NCBI RefSeq assembly: GCF_014107495.1
Contig: NZ_CP041969.1
Location: 2,629,501 to 2,693,500 of the forward strand
DNA: 64,000 nt
Reading direction: 5' to 3'
Origin: Cohnella cholangitidis
Lineage (GTDB): Bacteria; Bacillota; Bacilli; Paenibacillales; Paenibacillaceae
Made by a program: the position numbers and the translations under genes. The notes beneath the pieces were generated by a model. It was not told the DNA's origin. It did not search any database and saw nothing but the letters and a program-made list of their open reading frames with translations. Within the stretch, counting starts at the first letter, position 1; each line of letters opens with the position of its first letter. This document shows, piece by piece, positions 18,487 to 27,680 of the stretch.

Positions 18487-20025
18487 TTAAGTGCGAAATT
18501 GCAAGGAATACATATCCGTCCGGCGATCCCGGAACGACAAGGCATCCTTGGATTTACGATACCTCTCCAGCGTTTCCATGTCTACCTCGGCCATAATGAC
18601 CGTCTCGGTATTTTCGCTGCATTCTCCCGCGATGCCGTCGCGGGGGAACGAGAAATCCGCCGGCGTGTAAATGCCGGATTGCGCATACTGCACGTCCACG
18701 TTGTCGACGTGGGTTAAGTTCCCTACCGTCCCCGAAGTGACGATGAACACTTGGTTCTCGATCGCCCGGGCTTGCGCGCAATATTTGACCCGAAGGAACG
18801 TCTGCCGGTCTTCCGCGCAAAAAGGCACGAAAATAATCTGGGCCCCTTCCTCCGCCACGATCCGCGACACTTCCGGGTACTCGATGTCGCTGCTGAGCTG
18901 GATCGATATTTTGCCGCAGTCCGTATCGAATACTTCCAGGCGGGAGCCTCCGTTGATCCCCCACCACTTGCGCTCGTTCGGAGATATATGAAGCTTGTAT
19001 TGCTGCTCGATCGTACCGTCCCTGCGGAACAAATGGGCCACGTTGTAGATTCGGTTGTTGTTCTCTATGAAATGGGAGCCGCCCACGATATTGACGTTGT
19101 ATTTGACCGCGAGCTCGGAGAACAGCTCCACGTACTGGCTCGTGTAGGTGCTCAGCTTCCTCACTGCAAGGCTGGGAGAGCGCTCATCCAAGAAAGACAG
19201 CAGCTGCATCGTGAAATTTTCCGGAAACACGGCGAAATCCGACTTGTAGTCCGAGGCAACGTCGACATAGTGCTCGCATTGGGTGGCGAACTCGTCGAAG
19301 GAATCGATTTTCTTCATCATATACTGAATGACGCAGATTCGGACGGGGAAAGACACTTTGTAATGAAGCTTGTTGATGCTCGGCTTGTATTCGATGTTAT
19401 TCCATTCTAGCAATGCCGCGTAATTCTTGGAATCGGCGTCGTCGGACAAATAGTTCGTAATGATCCGCTTCAAAGTAAAGCCGTTCATCATCTGGAAGGT
19501 AAGTACGGGGTCGTAAATATTTTGCTGCAACACTTCCTCCGCGTACTCTCTCGGCGACATTTTGTCGCTATAGTGGTGATACCCCGGAATGCGTCCGCCT
19601 ACGATGATACTCTTCAGATTCAATTGCTCCGCCAACCGCTTGCGCGCTTCATAGAGCCTTCTGCCGATTTTCATTCGCCGGAATTCCGGATGCACCATCA
19701 CTTCCATCCCGTACAGATTGCCGCCTCTTGGATTATGGTTGCGGATATAGCCTTTGTCCGTAATTTCCGAATACGTGTGCTGCTCCAAATAATCGTCGAA
19801 GTTCACGATCAAGCTGGAACAGGAACCGATGATCTCGCCGTCCAGCTCGACGCAGATTTGCCCCTCGGGGAATATCCGGACGTGGCTTTCCAACTGATCG
19901 ATTTTCCAGGGATCCATATTCGGGAAACAAATATTTTGCAGTTCGATGATTTTACCGAAATCCTCGCGTTCGATGTTACGGATGATGACCTTCTTCTCAA
20001 ATTGGGAGATTTGATCGGCTGACAT
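18487..20025 (-). CDS. GNAT acetyltransferase - nitrilase-fold fusion (YhcX-like), catalytic Cys replaced by Ser
   Basis: A 512-residue two-domain protein similar in design to Bacillus YhcX. Residues about 12-215 form a GNAT acetyltransferase (GMEVMVHPEFRRMKIGRRLY is the acetyl-CoA-binding loop). Residues about 225-510 are a nitrilase fold with E269 (VFPENF) and K344 (QYKLHISPNE), but where the nucleophilic Cys is expected the sequence reads IQLSSDIEYPE, with Ser at 378 (codon AGC). If real, hydrolase activity may be lost, leaving a ligand-binding or scaffolding role, or another residue may substitute. The ATG follows AAAGGAG. It heads a two-gene unit with the intact nitrilase. Confidence 0.85.
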   Translation of the reverse strand: MSADQISQFEKKVIIRNIEREDFGKIIELQNICFPNMDPWKIDQLESHVRIFPEGQICVELDGEIIGSCSSLIVNFDDYLEQHTYSEITDKGYIRNHNPRGGNLYGMEVMVHPEFRRMKIGRRLYEARKRLAEQLNLKSIIVGGRIPGYHHYSDKMSPREYAEEVLQQNIYDPVLTFQMMNGFTLKRIITNYLSDDADSKNYAALLEWNNIEYKPSINKLHYKVSFPVRICVIQYMMKKIDSFDEFATQCEHYVDVASDYKSDFAVFPENFTMQLLSFLDERSPSLAVRKLSTYTSQYVELFSELAVKYNVNIVGGSHFIENNNRIYNVAHLFRRDGTIEQQYKLHISPNERKWWGINGGSRLEVFDTDCGKISIQLSSDIEYPEVSRIVAEEGAQIIFVPFCAEDRQTFLRVKYCAQARAIENQVFIVTSGTVGNLTHVDNVDVQYAQSGIYTPADFSFPRDGIAGECSENTETVIMAEVDMETLERYRKSKDALSFRDRRTDMYSLQFRT

Positions 20026-20239
20026 AGAGAACAGACTCCTTTAACTCTTTTTGAACTTCCGTTAAATGCGCATATATCTTTATTGTACCCTAAAGTTTCA
20101 TCCCCCTATTATCTCGTTGTAGCGATTATGTAATTTTTTCACTTTGTTTAGCGAATCGGCACTACCTTTGTCACCCGTACAGGGAGTCGTCCATTCATCT
20201 CGAATTAACTAAGCAAAGCTTGCGAATGGAGGGATTACC

Positions 20240-20773
20240 TTGAGTACGATGAAAACGAAGGATGCGGCGGTGCTGCTGGACGTCAGCCAAACGACGGTTA
20301 AACGGTGGGCTTCCCAGTTTCCTGCGGATTTTCAGAAAGACCATCTCGGTCACTACGTGTTCACCGGACCGCAAATCAACCTGCTGCTCTATATCAAAGA
20401 CCGGATCGAACAGGGGACGACCCTGGATCAAATAAAGCTGCCCGTCAGTCCGAAAGCCGATTCCGATTCCGCGAACAAAGCCGTTGCCGTCCCATTCCCC
20501 AAGGATGAAAAAGAATTAATGGCCAGAGTGCGGGAAGTCGAGCGCTCGCTGCAACAGAAGGCCGACGAAGTCGTGTCCGCGCAGGTGCTTCAGCATCGCG
20601 CGGAGCTGGACGAGCTTCGGCAAATGGTCGCTCAACTGGCCGCCGCCGTGGAGAACTTGCAAGACAAAAGCGCCAAGCCCGTTGCCCGGCAGGAGGAGCC
20701 TTGGGCTCCCGTCCCCACCGTCGCCGCCATTCCTCCTTCGAAGAAACGGGGATTTTTCCGGACCTTCTTTTAA
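20240..20773 (+). CDS. RacA-like MerR-type HTH protein with coiled coil
   Basis: A 177-residue protein with an N-terminal MerR-type helix-turn-helix (MKTKDAAVLLDVSQTTVKRW), the RacA-like phrases HLGHYVFT and GTTLDQIKLP, a coiled coil at about residues 95-145 (VREVERSLQQKADEVV...), a proline-rich linker and a basic-aromatic tail KKRGFFRTFF. Domain order and length (RacA of Bacillus is 184 residues) fit a chromosome-anchoring or remodelling protein that binds DNA and a polar or membrane partner during sporulation. The TTG start at 20240 follows GGAGGG by about 7 bases; an ATG at 20249 is the alternative. Orthology to RacA is likely but not certain. Confidence 0.7.
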   Translation: MSTMKTKDAAVLLDVSQTTVKRWASQFPADFQKDHLGHYVFTGPQINLLLYIKDRIEQGTTLDQIKLPVSPKADSDSANKAVAVPFPKDEKELMARVREVERSLQQKADEVVSAQVLQHRAELDELRQMVAQLAAAVENLQDKSAKPVARQEEPWAPVPTVAAIPPSKKRGFFRTFF

Positions 20774-20975
20774 ATATGATAATTTAACAAGAAATATTAA
20801 TATTCGACCCTATTTTCCCCTAACTTTTCTTCCCTTCGCTGCGTCTAATTAGATAACCAAAAAGAACAGAAAGCGAAATCGGTTCGCGCAGGCGGGGATG
20901 GGGATCCCTCTTGCTCGGGCTATCCCCAAGCGCCTCTCGTTACTGGCTGGAAAGAGAACAGTGGAGGAACGGGCA

Positions 20976-21857
20976 ATGCGGGGACAACATTCATACAGCG
21001 GGCGTACTCTATCGAGGATGCTTATTTTCGTGACGCTAGCGATAGCGTTAAGCGGGTGCTCCTTCCTGCAATGGGAGAACACCGAAATCATGGGACAAGG
21101 AATAGCCATCGCCGCCACTCCGACGGAGTCGGCCGCGACGGAGACGACTGTCCCTGCGGAAACGACGACGCCGGCCGAAACGGCGACGTTGCCTCCGGCT
21201 AAGAATCAACCTTCCCCCGCAGAGAAGGAAAGCGAAATCCATAAAAACCGCAAGCTCGTGGCCTTAACGTTCGATGACGGACCCGACGGCAAATATACGG
21301 CTCGGATTCTCGATATTTTGCGGGAACGCGATGTGAAAGCGACCTTCTTCCTCGTCGGCTTGCAGGTCGACAAGTACCCCGGCGTCGCTAAACGCATCGT
21401 CGATGAGGGCCATTCGATCGGCAACCACTCCTGGTCGCATGCCGACTTGACTAAGTTATCCGCTAAATCCCGGGACAAGGAAATCGAGAAAACCCAGCAG
21501 GCCATCCTAGACGCCACGGGCGTCGCTCCGAAGCTCATGCGGGCTCCCTACGGAGCGATCTCCGATTCCGTGTTGAAATCGATTCGCGGGCGCGATATGA
21601 AGCATGTATACTGGACCGTCGATACGAAAGACTGGGCGGGTACGCCCATCGCGGATATGCATAAGAACGTAATGGCCAACACCGGCAAAGGCGGAATCGT
21701 GCTCATGCACAGCTTCGGCGGACGCAAGCACGCGATCGAGCATACGATCAAGCTTCTGCCCGTCATCATCGAAGATTTGCAAGCAAAAGGGTACGAGTTC
21801 GTAACGGTCGACGAATTGATCGCGTCGGGGCAGTATCGCGCTTCCGTTATTAAATAA
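20976..21857 (+). CDS. Polysaccharide deacetylase lipoprotein (NodB domain)
   Basis: A 293-residue lipoprotein. The start is the ATG at 20976 after GGAGG. A signal peptide ends in the lipobox LSGC (about residue 28), then a Thr/Pro/Ala-rich linker, then a NodB domain from about residue 88: [11 protein letters not shown] holds the catalytic and metal Asp pair, HSWSHADL the two metal His, RAPYG the Arg motif, DTKDWAG, and VLMHSFGG the final His. It should remove N-acetyl groups from peptidoglycan or another exported N-acetylated sugar polymer on the outer face of the membrane. All active-site motifs are present. It is followed by a hairpin and stands alone. Confidence 0.92.
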   Translation: MRGQHSYSGRTLSRMLIFVTLAIALSGCSFLQWENTEIMGQGIAIAATPTESAATETTVPAETTTPAETATLPPAKNQPSPAEKESEIHKNRKLVALTFDDGPDGKYTARILDILRERDVKATFFLVGLQVDKYPGVAKRIVDEGHSIGNHSWSHADLTKLSAKSRDKEIEKTQQAILDATGVAPKLMRAPYGAISDSVLKSIRGRDMKHVYWTVDTKDWAGTPIADMHKNVMANTGKGGIVLMHSFGGRKHAIEHTIKLLPVIIEDLQAKGYEFVTVDELIASGQYRASVIK

Positions 21858-21859
21858 AC

Positions 21860-21906
21860 AACAGCTAGTCATTCCCATGCAACGGCAAGGGAGGTGACTA
21901 GCTGTT
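21860..21906. terminator. Bidirectional hairpin between convergent genes
   Basis: AACAGCTAGTCA (21860-21871) pairs perfectly with TGACTAGCTGTT (21895-21906), a 12-bp stem with a 23-base loop. Its right arm includes the stop codon of the minus-strand methyltransferase. T-rich sequence follows on the plus strand. Confidence 0.75.
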
Positions 21907-22494
21907 TGTTTTATACACGTAGACTTTGGTCCGATAAAGGTCGTTGCACGTAATGACGCGGACCGGCTGCCAATCGGGTATCGCGAAGCAGACGCTGATC
22001 ACGCTCGCTCCCGGCGCCAGTTGATCGCGGAAAATCGAGCTCAAACGCTTCATTGCTCCGGGATACAGATAACAGATGACGAGATCCGCTGCCGCGTAAG
22101 GGACCTTATAGATGTTGCCTCTACGGAAGGAAACCGAAGGACCGGATAATGACGACCGCGCCGCTCGCGGCTTCGGCCGAACGCCGAAGGCGAGCCACGC
22201 CGCCACTTGGGATACCCGTAAAGGAATCGGGGAATTCTCGATTCCGACTACCCGGCTTTCCTTGCAGCTCTTCGCCACTTCGATCCCCAGCGTGCCCCAC
22301 CCCGATCCGGCCTCCACGATCAGACCGGGCGCGGCGAGCCGCTGCGCCTCGGCGGCCACGACTCGCCTAACTTGCCGCGAAGAAGGCATTGGCGAAATCC
22401 CGTTCCTCCAGCTTACTCCTACGATAGAAAGGAGCGCGGACAGAACGATCACGACGATCAACAACGTCAATGTTTCCCGAAAGCCTAAATCCAT
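21898..22494 (-). CDS. Membrane-anchored class I methyltransferase
   Basis: A 198-residue protein with one N-terminal membrane helix (about residues 8-28, TLLIVVIVLSALLSIVGV) and a SAM-binding Rossmann fold: motif I IVEAGSGWGTLG (about 58-69), an acidic partner after VVGIEN, and DLVICYLYPGA near motif IV. The tail is short and lacks a clear substrate domain. The substrate is unknown; membrane anchoring suggests a membrane-proximal or lipid target. It follows the SDR gene by 39 bp on the same strand. Confidence 0.75.
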   Translation of the reverse strand: MDLGFRETLTLLIVVIVLSALLSIVGVSWRNGISPMPSSRQVRRVVAAEAQRLAAPGLIVEAGSGWGTLGIEVAKSCKESRVVGIENSPIPLRVSQVAAWLAFGVRPKPRAARSSLSGPSVSFRRGNIYKVPYAAADLVICYLYPGAMKRLSSIFRDQLAPGASVISVCFAIPDWQPVRVITCNDLYRTKVYVYKTNS

Positions 22495-22533
22495 GCCTGC
22501 CCCCTGCCCGGTACCGGTCCTGCTCGCTATGCC

Positions 22534-23262
22534 TTACCAGGCTAATTTCCCGTTATCGTTATAGAACCCTCCCGTGCTCTCGTCATCCGGCAAGGTGGCC
22601 AGACGAACCGCCGTCTGCGCCCCTTCCTGCGGAGATCGGGACCCGGAGAAGTTCGTCATGCTTGTCGAACAATAGCCGGGATCCGCCGAGCTGACTTTTA
22701 TGGAAGTGTCCTTTAACTCGTTCGCGAAAAAAACCGTAAGCGCGTTAACCGCCGTTTTGGAGGAATTATAGCCTAATAGCAGAAAGGATGCCAGCTCGAA
22801 ATTCGGATCGCTGTTCAAGCTGAGCGAGCCGAGCGAGCTGGACATATTGACGATTCTGCCGCTCGCGGATCTGCGAAGCAACGGCAGCATCGCCTTCGTC
22901 ACCCTGAACACGCCGAAGACGTTCGTCTCGTAAACCTCTTTCATCGTCTCTATGTCCAAGTCGCTCGGAGCGCCTTCCGGCAAAAAGATACCCGCGTTAT
23001 TAACCAAAATATCCAACCGGCCGTAAGTAGTCAGAATATGAGAGAACGCTTGGTCTATCGTCGGCTGATCGGTAACGTCCAGCTTAACGAAATGAGCATC
23101 GATGCCTTGCGCGACGAGCTTGTCCGCGGCCTCCTTCCCCTTTCGGTCATCCCTCGCCCCTACCAGTACCGTAATTCCTCTTTCCCCTAGCTGACGGCAA
23201 ATCTCGAAACCGATTCCTTTGTTCGCTCCCGTGACGAGCGCGATTTTAACGTTTGTGTCCAT
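22534..23262 (-). CDS. Short-chain dehydrogenase/reductase (carbonyl reductase-like)
   Basis: A 242-residue NAD(P)-dependent oxidoreductase. Cofactor motif TGANKGIG (about 13-20), structural NNAG (about 87-90), catalytic Ser in NMSSSLGSL, and YNSSK with the catalytic Tyr and Lys (about 166-170). The TGANKGIG form and the insert between Ser and Tyr resemble plant- and animal-type carbonyl reductases. Substrate is unknown. It probably forms a two-gene unit with the membrane-anchored methyltransferase and is divergent from the MerR-methyltransferase gene. Confidence 0.9.
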   Translation of the reverse strand: MDTNVKIALVTGANKGIGFEICRQLGERGITVLVGARDDRKGKEAADKLVAQGIDAHFVKLDVTDQPTIDQAFSHILTTYGRLDILVNNAGIFLPEGAPSDLDIETMKEVYETNVFGVFRVTKAMLPLLRRSASGRIVNMSSSLGSLSLNSDPNFELASFLLLGYNSSKTAVNALTVFFANELKDTSIKVSSADPGYCSTSMTNFSGSRSPQEGAQTAVRLATLPDDESTGGFYNDNGKLAW

Positions 23263-23437
23263 CCGAATTTCATTCCTCCATTTTTTACATTTTATTCTAC
23301 TCTTTCATTATATTTTTGGGTTATTCCGACTCAAAGTGAGCCGCGTCACTTGTTTGGTAACGGGAAAAATGACAAAAAAGCATGACTTGTTGCCTTGCGT
23401 CTTCTCCCGTTCGCACAGCAAATCTTCCATTCCCCCC

Positions 23438-23468
23438 TTTACATTGACGCAACGACACAGTTTACAAT
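23438..23468 (+). promoter_or_regulatory. Candidate MerR-type promoter with 19-bp spacer
   Basis: TTTACA (23438-23443) and TACAAT (23463-23468) are separated by 19 bp. Over-long 19-20 bp spacers are the signature of promoters untwisted by MerR regulators. A small inverted pair CATTG / CAATG (23442-23446 and 23465-23469) brackets the spacer. The MerR-domain gene starts about 20 bp downstream, so autoregulation is likely. Confidence 0.5.
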
Positions 23469-23489
23469 GGGTCTACGGGGGTGCACGAC

Positions 23490-24506
23490 GTGCAAATCAA
23501 AGAAGTCGCGGACAAGCTGGGAATTACGCCTAGGGCGGTACGTTTTTACGAGCTGAAGGGTCTCCTCTCTCCTTCCAAGCAACCGGGCAATCGCTATCGT
23601 ATCTTCACGGAACAAGATGTGTGGAGATTGCAGACTATCGTTTCTCTTAGAGAAGCCGGAATGTCATTGGCGGATATCGGGCAGGCGTTGGTGAAATGGG
23701 AAGAGAACGATAAGGAAGAGCTTCAATATTACCTTGAGCTTCAGCGGTCGGTCATGATGTCCGAATGGTTGCAGATCAAACAAGTGGTCGAAACGACCGA
23801 CCATATGATCGGTTTGCTGAAATCCGAGCAAACCTTGCCTCTCGGCCATATTTTCCAGCTAGCGAAAGCATCCAGGCAATTGAGGGAACAGCGGACGAAC
23901 TGGAAGGACACATGGGATTTCAATCGGCTGGCGCCGACCCACGACGAGCGGGTGGCCGCCAATGCGGGCCAATATGCGGATTACGATCAAGCATTGGACT
24001 TCATCGTGCAACGCGTCGCTCCTGAGCAAGAAGAGCGGGGATTGGATATCGGAACGGGGACGGGCAATCTCGCCTCGCGATTGATGGAACGGGGAGCCTC
24101 CATGTCGGGCGTCGACCAGTCGAAGGAAATGCTTCGCCTGTGCCAAAGAAAGTACCCCGGTCTGGACACAAGAATCGGCAACTTCCTCGCGCTTCCTTTT
24201 CTGGAAGAACAGTTTGACTTTGTCGTTACTAGCTTTGCGTTCCACCATCTCGCCGACGAACAGCAGTTGCTAGCTTTGGAAGAAATGTGCCGAGTGCTCA
24301 AGCCCGGAGGACGCATCTGTATCGCCGATCTTATGGACTCGGACACCATTAAGGTTAGCCGCGCGAACGCTAAATCCGAACGATATCCATCCGTTCTAAC
24401 GCTGAGCGACTGGTTCGACAAACGCGGTTACCGTACGACGATCCACCCCATGAACGATTGGCTTCATATCATATATGCCTTTAAGGAGGACGGTCCTCAT
24501 GCCTGA
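23490..24506 (+). CDS. MerR DNA-binding domain fused to a SAM methyltransferase
   Basis: A 338-residue fusion. Residues 1-70 form a MerR winged helix (QIKEVADKLGITPRAVRFYELKGLL, then GNRYRIFTEQDVWRLQTI), about 75-135 the MerR dimerisation coiled coil, and about 175-330 a class I methyltransferase with motif I GLDIGTGTGNLASRL and post-motif SFAFHHLADEQ. It may modify a small molecule and sense it with the same chain, or regulate its partner enzyme. The GTG at 23490 lies 8-9 bases after a G-rich site; a GTG at 23481 is the alternative. It overlaps the next methyltransferase gene by 8 bp. Confidence 0.88.
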   Translation: MQIKEVADKLGITPRAVRFYELKGLLSPSKQPGNRYRIFTEQDVWRLQTIVSLREAGMSLADIGQALVKWEENDKEELQYYLELQRSVMMSEWLQIKQVVETTDHMIGLLKSEQTLPLGHIFQLAKASRQLREQRTNWKDTWDFNRLAPTHDERVAANAGQYADYDQALDFIVQRVAPEQEERGLDIGTGTGNLASRLMERGASMSGVDQSKEMLRLCQRKYPGLDTRIGNFLALPFLEEQFDFVVTSFAFHHLADEQQLLALEEMCRVLKPGGRICIADLMDSDTIKVSRANAKSERYPSVLTLSDWFDKRGYRTTIHPMNDWLHIIYAFKEDGPHA

Positions 24507-25185
24507 TCACGACAGTATCTACAAGCAAGAAGCTTCGCAATATCATGAATTAATCGCCAGCCAACCGAGTTTATTAGACGTCATCGAACGGATTAAGCCC
24601 GTGGAGGGCCTAGACATCGTGGACATGGGCGCCGGGACGGGAAGGCTGACGGCGGAACTCGCGCCATCGGCCAAGTCCATCGTGGCGCTCGATGCCGCCG
24701 AGGCTATGCTCCATGTAACGGCCGACCGCCTGCGAGAAGCAGGGTTGACCAATTGGACGACGCAAGTGGCCGACCATCGCCGGCTGCCGCTCGCCGACCG
24801 AAGCGCGGACCTCATAGTCTCGGGCTGGAGTATCTGTTATCTAACCAACGCGGACGCGGAGCGCTGGGACGACAATTTGGACGAGATCATCGCGGAAATG
24901 AAACGCGTTCTCCGCCCGGGCGGCACGATCATTCTTTTCGAAACTTTAGGCACAGGCCACGAGACTCCTTCCGCCCCGGACTTTTTGCAGCCTTACTATG
25001 CCAAATTAGTAGATACTTACGGCTTCTCCCATCGCTGGATCAGAACCGACTATACCTTCGCCGATCTGCGGCAGGCCGAGCGTTTGACCCGTTTCTTCTT
25101 CGGGGACGAATTGGCCGACAGGGTCGTCGAACGGCAGCTTGTCCGCCTGCCCGAATGCGCCGGCGTCTGGTGGCTTCAACTGTAA
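24499..25185 (+). CDS. Class I SAM-dependent methyltransferase
   Basis: A 228-residue cytoplasmic methyltransferase with motif I VDMGAGTGRLTAEL (about 37-50), acidic motif II in IVALDAAEAM, and LRPGGTIILFETLG (post-motif region, about 146-159). The ATG at 24499 follows a clean AAGGAGG located inside the upstream gene, and the 8-bp overlap indicates translational coupling to the MerR-methyltransferase. The substrate is unknown; a small molecule sensed by the MerR partner is a reasonable guess. Confidence 0.88.
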   Translation: MPDHDSIYKQEASQYHELIASQPSLLDVIERIKPVEGLDIVDMGAGTGRLTAELAPSAKSIVALDAAEAMLHVTADRLREAGLTNWTTQVADHRRLPLADRSADLIVSGWSICYLTNADAERWDDNLDEIIAEMKRVLRPGGTIILFETLGTGHETPSAPDFLQPYYAKLVDTYGFSHRWIRTDYTFADLRQAERLTRFFFGDELADRVVERQLVRLPECAGVWWLQL

Positions 25186-25259
25186 TCTCAGGCGAACGCG
25201 AGAAGGAGCCTCCCGCTGACAATTAACGGGAAGCTCCTTGTACATCTTGATAGCCTTTC

Positions 25260-25290
25260 AAGTGCTTTGGCTCAACCAAGGCACTTTTTT
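25260..25290 (+). terminator. Terminator after the methyltransferase pair
   Basis: AAGTGCTTTGG and CCAAGGCACTT form an 11-bp stem with one wobble pair and a 5-base loop, followed by T residues. A weaker hairpin (GGAGC...GCTCC) precedes it at about 25205-25236. The rest of 25186-25487 holds only these and a short heptamer repeat. Confidence 0.8.
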
Positions 25291-25440
25291 GGCCTTCGTG
25301 CTTCAAGTACGGCTGCTTTGGCTTTGGCTTAAGCATTGAAAAGAAAAAAACTATATTTATCCCTTTATTTCGCACCGATCGCCCATCCAGCAAGCTTGTC
25401 CTGCCCTGCCGGTTGTTTGCCGACTGCCCAGGCTAGCCCG

Positions 25441-25468
25441 TTGCCGGTTGCCGGTTGCCGGTTGCCGG
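25441..25468. repeat. Four tandem copies of TTGCCGG
   Basis: Four perfect 7-bp repeats in a row, 20 bp past the stop codon of the alpha-galactosidase gene. Non-coding; likely slippage-prone and of no evident function. Confidence 0.85.
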
Positions 25469-25487
25469 TCGCGACCGCCACTCCCGC

Positions 25488-27584
25488 TTACTTCGCGACA
25501 AACTCGAACAACCGCGCAGTCTTCGCCGCGGGAAGACGGACCGTCAGCTCCCCGCGCTCGTCGTCCCAACTCCACTCGGTATCCACGGCTTGCGGATACG
25601 CGCACTGAATCTCCACGCCTCGTTCCTTCAGTTCCGCGAGCGGCAGCCTAACCTCGTCTCCGTCCCCGCCGACTCTCCACACGGCCAAGTAAACGCGCTT
25701 ATCGCGGCGAAGTCCGAAGCTGACCCAGTCATCCTGTTGCGTAGGCAACCCGAGCGGCCAGAATGGCAACGCCTCGCGGATATCCCGGCGAATCGTCTTG
25801 TAATAATCGAGCGCTTCCTTGACGAGCTCTCTTCTCCTCGGGCTTAGTTCCGCCAAGTGACCGCTTTGGTGCACGCGAAGGAGCAGCGCGTTCACCATAT
25901 TGAAGACGACTTCTTCGTCATCTCCCTCCCGCAGCGGATAAGACCAAATGGCCGATTGCTCCGGCGTCAGCGCGGCCGGCGAGCTCGCGGCGATAGCCGC
26001 ATAGTTCGCGTAATTTTCTTGGTCGCTGGTCGACTGTATGCTATGCCGGCTCAGCATGGCGTAGTCCATGCGCATGCCTCCGCTCGAACAGTTCTCGATG
26101 ACGAGCTCGGGATAACGCGCGAAGATTTCGTCGAGCCAAGCCAAGTAAGCGCGATTGTGCTGCAACAACCCGTCTCCGTAGCTATCGGACGCAGTCTCGG
26201 TTCCGATGCCGGCATTGATGTTGTAATCCATCTTGATATAGCCGACTCCGTAATCCTCGACCAACCTCCGAATGACCTCGTTCGAATGGGCAATAACCGC
26301 CGGGTTACGATAATCCAGCTGGTAGCGGCTGCGATCCTTAACCCTCGCTCCATGCCGCATGAAGAACCAGCTATCATCGGCATCCGCGAGCTTCGGACTG
26401 TTAATGCCCATCACTTCAAGCTCCAGCCATAAGCCCGGAATCATTCCTTTGCCGCGAATATAATCGAGGACGTATTTGATTCCTTCCGGGAATCTTTCCG
26501 ACGACGGCATCCATTCGCCTACGCCGTCCCACCATTCTCCCGCCGCGTACCAGCCCGCATCGATACAGAAATATTCGCAGCCTACCTCTGCCGCCGCATC
26601 GATCAAGGGCAGCAGCTTAGCCGTAGTCGGAGATCCCCATAAGCAATTCATGTAATCGTTGAAAATAACCCGAAGCTCGCGATTATCGGCATTTTCTCTG
26701 CGAATTCGGCGCCTGTATGTCGTCAACTGCGCAATGGCTTGTTCGAATCCTCCGCTTACCGCGCCGACCGCTGCCGGAACGGAGACGAACTCCTCTCCCG
26801 GCTGCAGCTTTTTCCACCAGTGGTTGTCATGCTCGGTTGGCCCGCTGATCAGCAAGGTGAGCAAATCGACTTGATCGATGATTTCCCAATGCCACGAGCC
26901 GTTGTGCTCGATTTGCCAGAATAGGCTCGTGCCCGCTTCCTTGTTCTCCAGCACGGCCATCGGAATATGTTCCGAAGCGGACCATGAGCCGGTATTACTG
27001 CAGCTTACTCGTTTGGATCCTCTGTCGATGACATGGGATAGCCCCAACTCGGGAAGCTTGTATGTTCTCCATTGCAGCTCGCTTTGCCAACCGTTGTGGG
27101 CAATGGAAAGCTCCATTTTCTCATCGCGATCCATTGTCCCCTCCTTGTCCAAGCCGGTCAAGGCAAAGGAGGAAACATATTCTACGCCCACCGTCTCCGC
27201 GCCCGTATTCTTGAGCACGGTCCAACAACGAACCGTCTGTACCCCGTCATAGAACTGATAATGCTGCGCCGCTTGCAGCCCGGTTACCGGATCTTTCAGG
27301 AACAGCTCGAACTTGCGCCCTGTCTCGTTGCGCGTATCGATATGCCATTCATAAACCATGCGCAAGCCCGGGTAAGTAGCCCGGTGCGTCCGCCCATGAT
27401 ACTCCGCGCGATCTTCCCCGGTTAACTGCAGCTCCATGAGGCGGAACCCCGCTTTCCGGCTCTCCTCGATTCCTCCCGTTCCCATTGGCCGAGCCCCGAA
27501 GTGCAGCAGCCTGACATCCCCCGAATCCGTGATCTCGAAGTTCAAGTGCAGCCCGTTCTCCGTCACGTCTATTCGTTTACTCAT
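25488..27584 (-). CDS. Alpha-galactosidase, GH36 family
   Basis: A 698-residue cytoplasmic glycoside hydrolase: N-terminal beta-supersandwich (about 1-280), TIM-barrel (about 300-600) and C-terminal beta domain. Nucleophile D453 lies in YIKMDYN and the acid/base D521 in QSTSDQENY; IENCSSGGMRMD (about 496-507) is the GH36 substrate-binding signature. It should release terminal alpha-galactose from melibiose- or raffinose-type sugars taken up by the neighbouring ABC system. The start at 27584 follows AGGA and begins at MSKRIDV; the upstream extension would overlap the terminator at 27634. No signal peptide. Confidence 0.92.
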   Translation of the reverse strand: MSKRIDVTENGLHLNFEITDSGDVRLLHFGARPMGTGGIEESRKAGFRLMELQLTGEDRAEYHGRTHRATYPGLRMVYEWHIDTRNETGRKFELFLKDPVTGLQAAQHYQFYDGVQTVRCWTVLKNTGAETVGVEYVSSFALTGLDKEGTMDRDEKMELSIAHNGWQSELQWRTYKLPELGLSHVIDRGSKRVSCSNTGSWSASEHIPMAVLENKEAGTSLFWQIEHNGSWHWEIIDQVDLLTLLISGPTEHDNHWWKKLQPGEEFVSVPAAVGAVSGGFEQAIAQLTTYRRRIRRENADNRELRVIFNDYMNCLWGSPTTAKLLPLIDAAAEVGCEYFCIDAGWYAAGEWWDGVGEWMPSSERFPEGIKYVLDYIRGKGMIPGLWLELEVMGINSPKLADADDSWFFMRHGARVKDRSRYQLDYRNPAVIAHSNEVIRRLVEDYGVGYIKMDYNINAGIGTETASDSYGDGLLQHNRAYLAWLDEIFARYPELVIENCSSGGMRMDYAMLSRHSIQSTSDQENYANYAAIAASSPAALTPEQSAIWSYPLREGDDEEVVFNMVNALLLRVHQSGHLAELSPRRRELVKEALDYYKTIRRDIREALPFWPLGLPTQQDDWVSFGLRRDKRVYLAVWRVGGDGDEVRLPLAELKERGVEIQCAYPQAVDTEWSWDDERGELTVRLPAAKTARLFEFVAK

Positions 27585-27633
27585 CGATCCTACACGCCCT
27601 TTCCCTTTATGGAACGCCATAATTATAAATAAA

Positions 27634-27667
27634 GCCTCCAACCCCACGGTTAGGTGGCATTGGAGGC
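27634..27667 (-). terminator. Hairpin between the binding-protein and alpha-galactosidase genes
   Basis: GCCTCCAA (27634-27641) and TTGGAGGC (27660-27667) form a perfect 8-bp stem, followed on the minus strand by TTTATTTAT. It lies 13 bp past the binding-protein stop, so it likely reduces, or ends, transcription before the hydrolase gene; such sites commonly let the binding protein be made in excess. Confidence 0.8.
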
Positions 27668-27680
27668 TGGGTCGTACTGC

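Noticed and set aside
23444..23468. Standard sigma-A promoter TTGACG ... TACAAT before the MerR-methyltransferase gene
   Set aside because: The spacing would be only 13 bp; the TTTACA reading with a 19-bp spacer fits MerR control better.
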